In this document: positions 37,451-50,200 of the stretch, in pieces
Layout of the letters: each line of letters starts with the position of its first letter
How positions within the stretch are numbered: position 1 is the stretch's first letter
Assembly (NCBI GenBank): GCA_022578605.1
Contig: MU394069.1
Coordinates: 434,001-498,000, forward strand
Direction of reading: 5' to 3'
Length of the DNA stretch: 64,000 nucleotides
Origin: Camillea tinctor
Lineage: Eukaryota > Ascomycota > Sordariomycetes > Xylariales > Xylariaceae
Notes under the pieces: model-generated
Database searches by the model: none
Seen by the model: only the letters and a program-made list of their open reading frames with translations
What the model was told of the DNA's origin: nothing
Position numbers and translations under genes: made by a program

Positions 37451-38032
37451 TCTAGCGAGTTGTAGTAATGGATAATATTATTAGAGAAAAGAAGGTAAAA
37501 AAGAGAAAGGGTAAAGAATAAAAAAATAATTAAAAAAAAAAAAGGAGAGGAAAATGTCCAGCAGAAAATGGCTGGTGGTGGGGGTTTGTATAAGAAGAAA
37601 TCCAACTTTTTTTTTTCTTAAGCTTGCGAAAGACATAGACCCACATGGACCCTGGGCCATTGGAAAAAGTTCTGCCGGGATTAACCGCCTCGGTCCGGAA
37701 AGAAGCTTACGCCGGAATCCGATACTATTGGATAAGGTTAAGCCAATCACAGCATTAAATTCAATGGCATTAGGTCAGCGAAGAGTTCCTGGGACTTGCC
37801 CCACTTCCAATCCCGAATTCACCAAAGCAAGAAAAAAATCCTAGACCCGAGTTTTATCATATGAGGGAAGACGAGAGAGAGAGACCTCGACGTCGGAGGA
37901 ACCACAGAAACCCAATTGATGGATGTTACCTCCGAGGTCAATTCTGGAAAAGAATAAATTAATTAATTAATTAATTAAAAAAAAAAAAGAGAGACAGAGA
38001 GAGAGAGAGAGAGATACATACAGAGAGACAAG
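37451..38032. promoter_or_regulatory. Divergent promoter of nog2 and mS26 with four CCAAT boxes
   Basis: The 582 bp between the two start codons contain four CCAAT elements: ATTGG at 37659-37663 and 37727-37731, CCAAT at 37743-37747 and 37912-37916. CCAAT is the site of the fungal HAP complex, which controls respiratory and mitochondrial genes. The segment also holds an AATT tandem repeat at about 37959-37980, an A-run, and a GA repeat at about 37987-38018 that lies just before the mS26 start and is probably in its 5' UTR. Confidence 0.5.
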
Positions 38033-39058
38033 ATGCCTCCTCGACCGTCCATCCTCCTCCGTCTCCCCCTCCGAGCGGGGCCCGGGTCCCTACACCCATC
38101 CTCGGCCTCACCCTCCTCCTCCCGGCTCTTCTCCCGCACCGCCGCCGCCTGCTCGACGCCCAACCGCATCCCCCCCGAATCCCCCCTCTTCATCCACGTG
38201 CCCAAGCCGCCGCAGGGCCAAGAGATCGAAGCCCGCCGAGAGCTCAAGCCCGTGAAGGGCTTCCTGCCCGTGCCGCGGAGGATCTTCCCCAAGCGGACCG
38301 GGCACCTCAAGCTGAAGATGCGGTGGATCCAGCGGGCCGCCCCCACGCCCACGTCCCCGCGGCGCCTGTGCCTGGTCCCGCGCGACGAGCCCAAGCCCAA
38401 GCCCAAGAGCCGCACCGAAGAGGGCAAGGCCCTTCGCCGCGAGACCGAGTACCAGGCCTACAAGCGACGCATGGCCAACCTGCGCCGCCAGCACATGCAC
38501 ACCGGCCTGCTGGACCTCTGGGCACGTAAGCACCGCTTCGAGCGGCGGCGCGCGGTCCGCCAGGCCGCGCGTCGCGACGCCCACCGCGCGGCCATGCTCG
38601 CGCCGGAGCGGGAAGACGAGCGACTCACGCGGCCGACGGTGCCGGCGTCGCTGCTGCAAACGGCGGTAGCCCCAGACCCAGAGCGGTTTGAGCGGGCTCT
38701 ATGGTCGCGGGAGCGGTCGGTAGCGCACGCGGCGCGCAAGTCGGAGGCGCGGCGCGACGCGATCCAGCAGCTGTACATGAACGCGCGGGGGTTCATCATC
38801 GCGGAGGAGGAGCTGGAGGCGCGGGTCCAGGAGCTGTTCGCCGACGACTACTGGCGCAAGATGGGCAGCACCGCGGGCGGCGTGTCCATCAACAACGTGT
38901 GGGACCTGCTGGGCAAGCCGCTGAGCGTCGCCCAGATGCTCGCCGACGTCACCCGCTCCAGCGGCGAGCTCATGAAGAACCTCGATACCGAGGCCTCCCG
39001 CACACTCAAGCGCCAGAAGCTCGTCTCCGAGGAGCTGACCGGCGGCAAGATGGAGTAA
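38033..39058 (+). CDS. Mitochondrial small-subunit ribosomal protein mS26
   Basis: A single exon of 341 codons. The N-terminal 40 residues are rich in Arg, Ser, Leu and Ala with no acidic residues, as expected for a mitochondrial targeting peptide. The next segment (SPLFIHVPKPPQ, then KGFLPVPRRIFP) is the signature of fungal mS26, the homologue of yeast Pet123. A long, very basic helical region follows (RRQHMHTGLLDLWARKHRF and onward), as in rRNA-binding mitoribosomal proteins. The C-terminal part includes FADDYWRKMGSTAGGVS, also characteristic. The gene is GC-rich, unlike its flanks, and lies head-to-head with nog2. Its product should act in the mitochondrial matrix as part of the 37S subunit. 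Confidence 0.85.
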   Translation: MPPRPSILLRLPLRAGPGSLHPSSASPSSSRLFSRTAAACSTPNRIPPESPLFIHVPKPPQGQEIEARRELKPVKGFLPVPRRIFPKRTGHLKLKMRWIQRAAPTPTSPRRLCLVPRDEPKPKPKSRTEEGKALRRETEYQAYKRRMANLRRQHMHTGLLDLWARKHRFERRRAVRQAARRDAHRAAMLAPEREDERLTRPTVPASLLQTAVAPDPERFERALWSRERSVAHAARKSEARRDAIQQLYMNARGFIIAEEELEARVQELFADDYWRKMGSTAGGVSINNVWDLLGKPLSVAQMLADVTRSSGELMKNLDTEASRTLKRQKLVSEELTGGKME

Positions 39059-40150
39059 GGGTCTTTTGTGTTTTATAGGGGCGATAAATCAAATGAGGGA
39101 GAGAGAGAAACTGCAGCCATGTGTGTGCGTGTATATAAGAGAGAGGCGGGGATGCTATTCGGAAAGGTAGAATAGGGATCTCCCACGACGAAAACAACAT
39201 CTGGTTTGATCGGAAGGAATGAAAAGAAAAAAGAAAAAAAGAGAAGGGGTTCCTCATTCTCTGTCCTACCACCTACTCCCATTCCCGACCCGTTGAATAG
39301 ACCTTCTCACAATTTACCGGAAGAAGGGGGTATTTAGTAAATAACTGAGGATAGGGAAGCAGTGGTGTAAAATAAAGTATATAAAAGACTTGGGATTCGC
39401 GACCGGATAAGCTGGGGAGAGAAAAAAAAGGGGTGGGGGAAGAGGGAAGGGTGGGAAGTCCCCTTTCCATACCGACCAAGACTAAACTTAAAGACTTCAA
39501 CTATCCACGGAAGACTCAACCAAGAACAAACGGGTCGACTTGCTCATTGTACGTTGGGAGGTATTAGCTAGAAAGGGGGGATGATGCAACTTGCTAGCAG
39601 TGGAGTAGGTTAGGGAGTAATACCTAGCCCAGGTTAGATAGGAGGTAACTTCCATATAACCCCCCAGAATAAAAATGAAAACTACCAACCTGTAAAACAG
39701 AAAATACAAGAACACAAAGTCTTGTGGCCCCTTTTTCTCACATTATGTAGCCTATGTGGATGTCCCTTCTAATCGAGATGAGTTTCACATGTATATATAT
39801 GACCGTGTGTGTATATAATTAAGAAAACCTAATATGTCGTTTAGCTTAGACATCAACACATGACCTCAACTCGACTCGACTCAACTTAACTTATACAAAA
39901 AAAAACCGTCGGTTTAAATACAACCACAACTACATTATACGGGGAGCTTAGCTAATGATCAAAAACTTCTATGAAGCTAGACATCCATTAAAAAACGACC
40001 GCCTGTCTCTCCATCTGTCTATCACAGTAAGACAAGCCGCCAGCATAATATTGAGGAGGAGGAGGGGGTCTAAGCTAGGTAGTAAATCCTATATCCCACT
40101 TTCACACATTTCAGACACATGTTTTATTTCCATACAAAAAATTATTTTCT
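39059..40150. other. Intergenic between convergent genes
   Basis: About 1.1 kb of 3' flanking DNA between mS26 and the ABC transporter gene. Mostly AT-rich with short purine runs; no gene seen. Confidence 0.5.
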
Positions 40151-43100
40151 CTACCGCTTCTCCACGAGCAGGAAATGCATCGCCACGTATGCCAGGATTA
40201 CAAACACACCCGCGAATATGCCGAGGTTCATGATGTCCGTCCACTTAGCCGTGTTATCGAAGCCGAACGAGCTCAGGATAGCCGCACCCGGGACGGTAAT
40301 ATCGAGACCGTACTTCTTATCGATAAGCGTGAGCTTGACCACCTCGTTGACGATCAGAGCCTCGAAACCGTAGTGGAAGATGGACAGAGACTGTAGCCAT
40401 AGCGCCGCTTCGGGAATAGCGTCGTGATTCAGGAGCAGGCCGGCAAATAGGAGGGAGAACAGCATGACCAAGCTGCCGATCAGGTTCGCCACGCTCCCGT
40501 CCTTGCACACGATGCCAATGAAAAGACTGATAGCCGCTGCTGCGAGGTTGAACAGGACAATAGTGAGCATGAAGGTGAAGAAGTGCGGCGCATCCGGAAT
40601 AAGCCCGGTCATCGGATAGATGATCGCGCCCATCAGGATCGGCGGGATGATGCGCAGAGGAAGGATGTCGAAGAGAACCTTAGCCAGGAAGTAGGTGATA
40701 GGAGCATAGTATCCATTAGCCCTCTCACGAACAAACAAGAGCCTCTCAGATGCAAACACGTTCAAACTCGACAGGGTACTGAAACCGAACAAGGCCAACA
40801 AAAAGAAAAACAGACCAAGTCGGTTCTGGAATCCCGGAATGTCGTCGGTTAACCCGTAGAAGAGGTATCCTGACAGAACGGCGAGTAATATGGCGATGGC
40901 GTAGTGGGTGAGCATTAGTAGCGGGTTGCGGTAGAGATTCTTCCACGTTCTGTCGGATAAGATGATAAACTGTCGCATGTAGCTTACACGTGCGTAACCT
41001 CTGCCAATTGCACTAGGTGCACCGTTCACGCCGCCGGCAGCATAGCCATTCCGGCCATTTGCTTCCTGTGCGGCAAGGGTAGATTGTTCGATCTCGTCGT
41101 GGATCTTGCTAGCAATATCGGATTCGGCATAGGCACGCACGAGGCTATCTAGATTAGTATCCGCCGAAGGGGGTAGGTCATGCACATCATCAACAATAAT
41201 ATGAGGCGGGACCACTCCAGCAGGCTGCTTGTGCAATTTGTAGGCACCGGACTCGTCTTCGATATCGGAGGATGCGGCCGTATCAGCGGTGTTCTTTCGT
41301 CGGGTGAAGAGTTCTCGTTCCTGTTTCGCCTTGATCGTATCTTTGCGCTTGTTGCGTGGCCGGCTGGTGGATGGTTCTGTTGAGCTTTCTTCAGCTGTGC
41401 TAGTTCCTGAAATGCTTGCGACGGATTTGACGGCTTTCGTACTGCTCGGACCAACACTGCTAGCGACATCGTTTACAATAGATCCATCATCGAAGACACT
41501 AACGGCGCCGGCATGCATGGTAAGATCGACGAGGTAATCGGCAATATTGAAACCTGGGGGGCAAGCGTAGCCAATTTGATCGAAATAGTCCTGGCACTGA
41601 GGGAACGGTCCAGAATAAACAGTCTTGCCTTGGGCTAGGAGGATCAACCGATCGAAGAGGGCTACAATGTTTGATCTCGGCTGGTGGATAGTAAAGATGA
41701 CCGTTCGCTTATACGTCTTAGCTAGTGTGACCAGGCACTCGATAACGTTGAAGGCGTTGTATGCATCAAGACCGCTCGTGGGCTCGTCGAGGAAGAGAAT
41801 CGAAGGGCTCGTCACTAGTTCGCAGGCAATCCCCACACGACGCTTCTCACCTCCTGAGATACCTCGGCCTTTACCTTCCTCTGATCCAATCAGCGAGTCA
41901 CGAATGTGATAAATACCGAGCTGCTTCTCGACTTCCCAAACCCTCTGTTCTTTGGCAGCGCGACCCATGCTACGAGGAAGTCGGAGTAGAGCACTGGTCA
42001 GAATAGTCTCGTGCACGGTGAGTGTCGAAAGCATAGTATCTTCCTGGTCGACAAACCCAACCACGCTCTTGAATTCGGCATCGGTAACCTTTTCGCCATT
42101 GACAAAGAAGTCTCCGCCAATGTGGCCTCGCTTGTTCTTACGAGCAAGAATGTCGAGGAAGCTAGTCTTTCCAGCACCGGACGCACCCATAATAGCTGTG
42201 ATCTCTCCAGGGTGCGCAATACCACGTATATCACTCAGAATCGCTTTTCCATTTAGACCGTATGAGACGTTTTCGAACTGTAGAGTCGCTGGCTTGTGGT
42301 CCGTCATTAGCTTCAGGGCCTCGTCATCCGACTCGTCAAGATGAATAGGACCATATTTGAATTGGCGACGAGCGAGGTACCAGGTTAGTAGAATGACAGC
42401 CACGAGGAAGAGAGAGCATCCGGCAATTACACCGGCAATCAAAGGAGTGTTAATCTTCTTGATCGGTCGTTCGTATCCAGGCACATTAGTGTGGTAGAGA
42501 CATTCGCCGGAGCGACAAGTTAACGTGATGCTCTTGTCCCCGAAGATGCTGCTCACCATCCAGTCAAGAGCAGGTTCTTTAAAGTGGCACTGGTTGGCGC
42601 CGCCATTTTCTTGCAGACAGTCGAAAGTAGCAGGGCCCCCAACTTCTTCCTTGAGGAAGTCGGTCAAATCGACAGAACCATCGGCGCCGCAGAGGAACTG
42701 GTCCTTGATACAGTTGCACTCGACGTCAGGACACTTGTAAAAGGTGCTATTCTGGTCCGACGTGAAATCCGCCGACGAGTCGCAGTTCTGAAGGTGGCAG
42801 TAGAAAGACTCGCGTCGGTCGATCCAAACTAGATGTCCAAGTCGTTAGCCCATATCCGTACCAGAGAAAAGCACATTTCATCCCAAATCACCCAGGAAAA
42901 GAGATCTACCCACATTGAAAGTCGCAGACGCCTGTCTGCTTGTCGCAAGTAAAAGTGGCCTGTGGTATCTTGCCGTCGAGCATGGAAAGGATCTTCTCGT
43001 TGGTGACATCGCACATTTGGTAGTTATTCTGCACGACCTCGCCATTTTGGTAGCACACACCACCATCTCCAGTCTCCATCAGAGCATCGCAGGCCTTGTT

Positions 43101-43658
43101 CTCAGTGCACACATTGCAGTTGATTCCAGTCCAGCCTTCATCACATTCGCAAGTATCTCCCGATCTGATCGGCCGGTCTTTACCTCGAGCGAGGGAACCG
43201 CAAGCTATATCAGGGTTAGTTGACTATCCACTTGGCTATTTTTTTTGGAGTATATCAGAAGAAAGGGGGAGGAAGAGGGGGTTACGAACTGGGTTCTAGA
43301 CAGTCGTCGCCTCCAAACCCTTCCGGGCATTCGCATTTTCCGTTGTACTCGTTACATTCTGCATACTGGCTGCATTCGTGGGCGGGGAGAAGACAATTGA
43401 AACTGTCGCAATGTCGATGATAAGCTTGGATTTCGCATAGAACAACAGAAGAACGCTTCCGACGATCTGGAGACAGATGGGATAAACAGACTGGGGAGGG
43501 AACAGGGTAGCTTACCATGGGGGGCAATCGCTGGGTCGGTCATCCAACAGGGCGAGCTGCGCCCGCATCATATCGAACTGGGTGTAGTTCTTCTGAGCTC
43601 TGGCGAGACATGATAGCGAAAGAGCACCTAGTGCTAAACGCCTCAATGAGGGCGACAT
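40151..43658 (-). CDS. ABCG (White-type) transporter of the Adp1 group with EGF-like ectodomain
   Basis: Four exons (43658..43516, 43402..43290, 43204..42914, 42828..40151) encode 1074 aa, close to the 1049 aa of yeast Adp1. The N-terminus is a signal sequence followed by Cys-rich EGF-like modules ([17 protein letters not shown], then [12 protein letters not shown], then [13 protein letters not shown]). One membrane helix lies at about 312-335. The single nucleotide-binding domain is complete: Walker A GASGAGKT (397-404), signature ISGGEKRR (506-513), Walker [13 protein letters not shown] (526-537). A charged linker and a six-helix transmembrane domain follow. Two donors deviate from GTRAGT: GTTCGT after exon 2 and GTGGGT after exon 3; the latter is needed to keep frame (Q-F-W). 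The substrate of this group is unknown. Confidence 0.9.
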
Positions 43659-45340
43659 GTTGGACGCCGTATACCTTGTTGACGATCTGATGTCGAAGGG
43701 GGTTGAGGCAAGTTGGGATGTTTTGATGGGACGAGACCCTCAAAAAGGTCTCGAGCGGATCGACAACGGTCGCGATCGCGGTCGGCAGCGATACGATAGG
43801 TTACCACATTTGAGAACCACGAGTTGTACGAGACAAGTACCGTTGGCCGGTGGACTATTTGCGCCACATGAAGCAATGGTCAGCTTGCGGGTTTAGCTCG
43901 AAACTACGTATCAATATGTATGTATGTGGTGTAGTGTAGTGTACCTAGTGTATTGTCGGATACGTGGAGAGGAAGGTGGAGAAAGATGGGAACTTGAGAT
44001 GTGTAAAACAGTTTGATGGTGGCAGTGGTAGAGGTGGTGGTAGTGGTTGTTCGCGATGACGATGATGATGGAATACGAAGATGCGAAAGATAAAAGCCGA
44101 TGACGGCAATAGTTTGAAGAACGATACACCAGAAACAAAGGGGACACGGGTGAAGTTAAAATTAAATGAAATTGAAATAACCCTTTTGAAACATACGATG
44201 TTTTGTAGGTTTAGAAGCGAAAGGTGATGAAGGGAAAAGGAAAAGAGTTGTAGATTTGTAGGTTTGAGTATTTTAGAAACTCAATGGACGATTAGAGGAG
44301 ATACCTATCTGCACCAAGAGATTAGGTACTAAGTTTAGGTACTACGTACTTAAGTAGTACTGTGAGAAAGGAAGGTGGTGGTCAGTGGAGATGTAGTTGT
44401 AAGAGAGAGTAAGAGGGCGAGGTTGCCTGCAGGTACCTACGAAATTCGATAAGTAGTTTCTTAGCTGAGGTAGTTCATCAGTAAGTACCTACTAGATACA
44501 TACACTAGCATAAGGTTAACACACACATACGACTACTGCAAAGTACATGGCTACGTAACTACATAAGGTTATACAGTAAGGTGATCACTGTTAGTGCTGA
44601 AACCCCCCAGCCTTAGCGGTAGCAGGTGACGAACGCATAGCCCCCTAGTCTGGGACTCTGGGGGAAAAGTTCCCACACCTCACGCATTCTTGGGCATCCT
44701 TCATTCCTATCTCCCCCCGCCCCGCCCCGTAGCCACATTAACCACACCACATAATAAGCCACACGAGCTTGTGGTGTAAGGTATGAATCGGTTATACATG
44801 AGAATCCGACGCCGGCCTATCATCCCGACTCCGACACAGAGGTTAAATATTGATAGGAATAATTCGTAATAGTTTAAGGCCATGAAGAATGTATTAGAAA
44901 AATAGAGTAAGTAGTAGTAATAAGTACCTAGGTAACCTTACCTAGGTAGGTACTGTGATATAAAGGGACAAGTTCTTCTGTGGCGTCTAGCCATAAACTC
45001 CGCCACACTCCCATCCCACCACCAGTACTTACCTAGGTTAGGTATCTAAGTAACTAGTACTGCTACATAGTAGTATCTACATAGTAAACCTACATATATA
45101 TCTCCACCGACTAACACGGCTCCGAGATGCATCTTGAATGCCTTAATGTGGTAAGCTTTGCGCCCTTTGGATGTCATGTAGTTTCTATAGGTTCATACAA
45201 GGTAACATACAATAAAATACGAGATCACCTTCAAAGTAGAACATCTCATCTCACTTCACTTCACCTCCCCCTTAACGAGATATATACATCATTGGAACTA
45301 TAAATTAAACCCTCAAAGTAAGTCATAATAAATTTTCAAA
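43659..45340. other. Divergent intergenic region, 1.7 kb
   Basis: It separates the ABC transporter and aminotransferase genes, which are transcribed away from each other. Notable are dense GTACCTAGGTA-type motifs around 44300-44580 and a long palindrome GTACCTAGGTAACCTTACCTAGGTAGGTAC at 44924-44953 with further copies to 45065, plus a C-rich patch near 44710. No gene seen. Confidence 0.5.
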
Positions 45341-46601
45341 ATGGTGAGAATCCCAGCATTCGAGGTAGAGCAGTGGATGGACAAGTATGAGACCACTCCG
45401 GGCGTCCTCAATATCTCTGAAACCTGTGCCTCCTCCATCACGCTCGAGCAGCTGGTCCAGTTCAATAGCCAGAAAGACGCGGCGCCCCTTTTCGACCTCT
45501 CAGCGAGGATGACGTATGGTACCATCTTAGGATCCGAAGAGTTGCGCCAGAACATCGCGGATACCTACCGGGACCAAGACGAGCCAGAGGCCGCCAGTCC
45601 CGTGTCCCCGGAGGACGTCATCGTCACCCAGGGGGCCATCTCAGCGAACTACTTAGCGCTTTACAGCCTTGTCGGTCCAGGAGACCACGTAGTCTGCGTG
45701 TTTCCAACGTACCAGCAGCTCTACTCAGTGCCGGAGAGTCTAGGGGCCGAGGTCTCGCTGTGGAAGCTCAGAGCCGAGGACAGCTACGTCCCGGATGTAT
45801 CCCAGCTCAAGACTCTCATCAAGAGCAACACCAAAGTGCGTACCCATACAACACAACCGCCTTATATCCAAACCTCACCACACTAACCGCTCCCACCAGA
45901 TGCTCATCATCAACAACCCCAACAACCCAACCGGCGCCACCATCCCGCTCCCCGTGCTCTCGCAGATCGTCTCCGTCGCCAAGGCCCACGACCTAATCCT
46001 CTTCTCCGACGAAGTCTACCGGCCGCTCTTCCACTCCTCCCCCGCACCGCCCTCCGTCCTCTCGCTCTACCCCAAATCCCTCGCCACCAGCTCCCTATCC
46101 AAAGCCTGGGCCCTAGCCGGCATCCGCGTGGGCTGGGTCGCGACGCGGGACGGGGCGCTGCGCGCGCGCCTCGCTTCCGCGCGGGACTACACCACGATCA
46201 GCGTGTCGCAGGTGGACGACGGGGTGGCGCGGTACGCGCTGTCGGCGCCGGTGCGGCCATCGCTCCTCGCGCGCAACGTGGGGCTCGCGCGCGCGAACCT
46301 CGAGCTGCTGGCGCGCTTTGTGGCGGACCACGCGCGCACGTGCGACTGGGTGCGGCCTACGGCGGGGACCACGGCGCTGGTGCGGTTCCGGCACCGCGAG
46401 AGCGGGCGCCCGGTGGATGACGTGGCGTTCTGCGAGGATGTGCTGCGCAGGACGAGGGTCATGCTGGTCCCGGCTTCGAAGTGCTTCGGCAATGGGACGG
46501 AGTTCAGGGGGTGCGTGCGCGTGGGGTATGTGAGCGAGACGGAGGTGCTGAGGGAGGCGCTGGAGAGCTTGGGGGCGTATGTGGCGGACAATCTTGCGTG
46601 A
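45341..46601 (+). CDS. PLP-dependent aminotransferase, class I/II
   Basis: Two exons (45341..45835, 45900..46601) encode 398 aa; the intron is GTGCGT...CCCACCAG, phase 0. The fold-type I landmarks are in order: TQGAISANYLALYSLVGPGD (cofactor phosphate region), NNPNNPTG around 170-177 with Asn174, SDEVY with Asp202 and Tyr205, and the Schiff-base lysine Lys233 in SSLSKAWAL, then GIRVGW. An Arg near the C-terminus (GCVRVGY) should bind the substrate carboxylate. The overall pattern (EVEQWMDKYETTPGVLN start) matches fungal proteins often labelled capreomycidine-synthase-like, but that label does not establish the substrate. No transfer-RNA, NRPS or PKS gene is nearby, so a cluster role is not supported. 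Exon 2 is much GC-richer than exon 1. Confidence 0.85.
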
Positions 46602-47225
46602 GGTGGGGTTTAAAGGGGGTTTAAAGGGGGGTTGGAAAAAAAAAAAAGGGGGGGGGAGCTGAGGTTGGTTGGTAGCCGGACCTGATGTTGATATATCCAG
46701 CTATCCGTGTACATAAATCTTACCCCGGACTTGCAAAGGAGCAAGGGGGTTTGTTCTTTGTGAGAGAAACACTCTGCTGCTCAAGTTCGAATCTAGTCTA
46801 ACCTAGATTTCATGATTTACCATCAATATACCCAAATAAGAATTTCTAAGCCACGATGATCGATCACCAAAATTTAAGAGAGAATAGGAGTTCATATTGT
46901 ACCGCAGAGGCTCACAGGATGGGCAAGCAGGGAGGCTGGTAGTCTATCAGGAGTTGCAATGTGGAAAACCAGGGTAGAAGGTGAGGATCAGGAACCCTAG
47001 TGAGGATCTCATAGATAATCTATTTCCCAAATAGAGAGAAGAGAGGAAGCGAATCGCGGGTAGTTATAGTTGTAGTGTTCAGGCCGCCGCGGGCATACCA
47101 CATTATCTTCAGGGGAGAAGCCCCTACGCACGGCTGCTGCCATGACATTATGAATGTTTATTTAAATAAGTTACAAGTAAACTCACATTACCCTTTTTTC
47201 TAACCTTAGAAACTTGATCGCACTA
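46602..47225. other. Intergenic between convergent genes
   Basis: Directly after the aminotransferase stop are G-rich tandem TTTAAAGGGGG units (46609-46632) and then an A12-G9 run. The remainder is the 3' flank of the large NLR-like gene; no gene seen. Confidence 0.5.
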
Positions 47226-50200
47226 TTATGACTCTAGGATATCTTCTACTGCACTCTTGCTTTTCTCTAGAGGTTCAAAGGTCTCCTCGTCACTCTCTTG
47301 ATCGTCAAAATAGTCATCGTCAAAATAGCCACGTTCACATTCATAATCGATTTCGAAACCCTCATCTGTGAATGGATGTTTTGGGTGTATTATGTTTATC
47401 GACTGATAGCATTTGAAACACAGCCAAAAAGCTGGACAGGTGTCGCACGTATACCAAAGTCCAAGTATAGCCTGGATAGAATATTAGTAAATTCTCAGGA
47501 GGTTAAATATCAGGCGTCAAGGCTTACCGTCAAACATGCGTCACAGAACCGGTCGCCGCCCTCAAAATGTCCCTTTCCAATAGTACGTGACCAAATGTCC
47601 CATTTGTATGAGCCGTCTGGATGCTTGGCGTTCTGGCCCAGTTCTTCCAAGATGTCTTCACCAAGGTTGTAATATCTTGCCAATTTCAATGCGTTCCATT
47701 CGCCTTCGGCGCCACTGCCGACGTGGTAGAGATCTGCTCCCTTTTCTAGCAAGTCCTTGATAATCATGCGTCTCTCTAATGCTTCAGTATTAACAAGAGG
47801 ATATCTGCGAACTGCCCATAAGAGCGGAGTCCAGCCGTCACTGTCCTCGGCATTGACAAGATCACGACCTTCTCCTTTTTCCAAAATATATGAAACTAAG
47901 TCTCGGCGTCCACTAACCACGGCAAGATGGAGCCCACTTCTCTCCATTCTGTCTCTTGCGAAGAGATTAGCTCCTCGTTGATAGAGAAGTTCGACATGCT
48001 CCTTTGTGCGATATAATGCAAAATGAATCGGTCGACGACCCATCACATCTGCCGCTTCAATATCAGCCCCTTCGTTGAGCAGCAGCTGCATTGATTCCAA
48101 GCTTCCGGTCAGGCTAGCAAGATTCAATGGTGGACCCCACCACTTGCAAGACTTGTTAATATCGACTTTTGCCTCTTTAACGAGGTACTTGACTATGTTT
48201 TCCTTTTCGTCGCTTGGTTTCCGATAAAGTGCTGCATGAATAGGTGCACCACAGATGCCAGTAGAGTCAATGTTTACATCTGAGCTGTTCTCACACAAGA
48301 GTTTGACAAGCTTAAACGATGATTCGTAACAAGCTCGAACCAATGGCCCTCCTAAACGCTTCCCCTCTATGTCCACTTTGGCGCCCCTAGAGATGAGATA
48401 TTTAACAACTTCCTCGTTTTGCATGCACACGGCTTGAGTTAGGGAGGTATAACCGTCCACATCCGCAGATTCGATGTCGGCACCCCTATTAACAAGATAC
48501 TTAACAATCGAGAATCTGTCGACATCTCCAGTGGGCGTGCATAGTACGGCCCTGTTCAGGATCGTGAGATCGTATTTGTCCTTAGCCGTCTCTAATGGTA
48601 TCGAGTACTCGAGAAGCCTTTTGACTAGCTTTGACCTACCAGCTATAACAGCTTCTAGGAGCAGCGAGGTTCCATTAGATGGAGCTCTACTGGGATCCGC
48701 ACCGGCATCTAGAAGTAAATCAACTATATCTTCATTGTTGTTGGTAATTGCAAGTACAAGGGCTTCTTGCTTCGTCTCCATGCTTGGATTAAATTCGAGA
48801 ATGGTCTTGACAGTGTCATGATACCCCCATTTCGTTGCAATGTGCAGGGAAGTTTCAGCTGAATCATTCTTCAAATTGGGATCTGCTTCTTTTTCAAGAA
48901 GCAGGCGGGTGATGGCCGCGTTGTCGTAGGCAGCATGGAGAGGTCTCCAGCCCCCCGTGGCAATCGCTTCGACATTTGCACCTTTCTGGATGAGTATCTT
49001 AACAATTTTGACACAGCCGATCCACGCTGCTTCGAAGAGGGGTGTTCGTTCCCTTGTGTTCCGGGCATCAAGATCCACTTTCTTGGTGACTAGAAACGAG
49101 ACGGCTGTCTGATTCCCTGTCATTGCTGCGTAGTTAAGCGCGGCCGTAAATGCCTCGATTCTCGCGTAAACTTTGGCCTCAGCACCCCACAGGCATTCGA
49201 GAATTTCTACGTTTTTAGTTTGCTCTATGGCAAATTGGAGCATTGTCGATAGCCTTCCGTTAGCCACCGCACCCTTTATCTGTAATAGTCCGTGATAAAG
49301 AGGGCGATACTCCCGAGCAATTGCAATATTCATTGCTTCTTCGAACTCAAGTCTCGTGGGATTGATAAAACGCTTCGTATTTTCTAGCCAAATCTGACAA
49401 CATTTAGCGTACTTCGTTTCCGCGATGAGTTCAACCATCTTCTCTGTGAACTGAAATTGTGTATCGTATTCGTGACTTTTGAGGGCCTTTGCTAAACTAT
49501 CCAGAGCACGATATTTTGCGGTCTGGATTACAGTTCTGATGATATTACCAAAATCTCTGTCCTCCTCAACTGAATTGTTAAAAGCCAATTTTACGGCGGG
49601 TGAAATGGCATCAGCCTCCCCAAATTTGCAGATTGCTTCGAGGGCAGCAAATGGCTGGTCAGAGACGAACCCATCATTAAGTAGTTTCTTGACAATTTCC
49701 TGGTGACCCCTTAGACACGCTTGCTTTAAGGTCACCAGCCTTTGTGCTGTCGAAATAGCCTCGTTCGCCTCAGTAATGAGCGGCTGAAGCATTTCCAAGC
49801 AGGATTCTGATCCAAGCAGTACAGAGCGATAAAATAGCTTCACGGGGTTTTGAACCATGCAAGGTTTCTTAATACAGAATCTTAGTAGCTCTGTGAATAT
49901 TTGCTCGTCTGCTGATGCGAGGACTGCATCGTCCATTGTTTCTGTTTCATTCATGGGCCAGTCAAGAAACTTTTTGACACTGAGGATATCGCCTTGTCGA
50001 GCTGCTGCCTCGATAAGTAATGAGGGCTGCTGGATGAATTGGTAAACTGTCGCTATTCTTTTTTCGAGTACCGACAACACAACGTTTCCCAACCCACAAC
50101 TTACAAGAATTACGAGTGGATTTGCTCTCATGGAAGACCGTCTGGTCCACGGGTTTGACAGGTTCCAGTATATCTTGGCCCAGTTAGCTAATGTGGTCGG

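Noticed and set aside
38108..38659. 183-codon minus-strand ORF opposite mS26
   Set aside because: GC-rich antisense shadow with no family signature.
45341..46601. Aminotransferase as part of a secondary-metabolite cluster with the ABC and MFS transporters
   Set aside because: No NRPS, PKS, terpene synthase, cluster regulator or tailoring enzymes are nearby; the neighbours are housekeeping and NLR genes.
46741..46820. Possible tRNA (a TTCGAATC box near 46785)
   Set aside because: No matching A box, acceptor stem or cloverleaf could be drawn; no other tRNA was found in the window either.
47298..47672. 124-codon plus-strand ORF
   Set aside because: It is antisense to the final ZZ-finger exon and the end of the ankyrin exon of the NLR-like gene.
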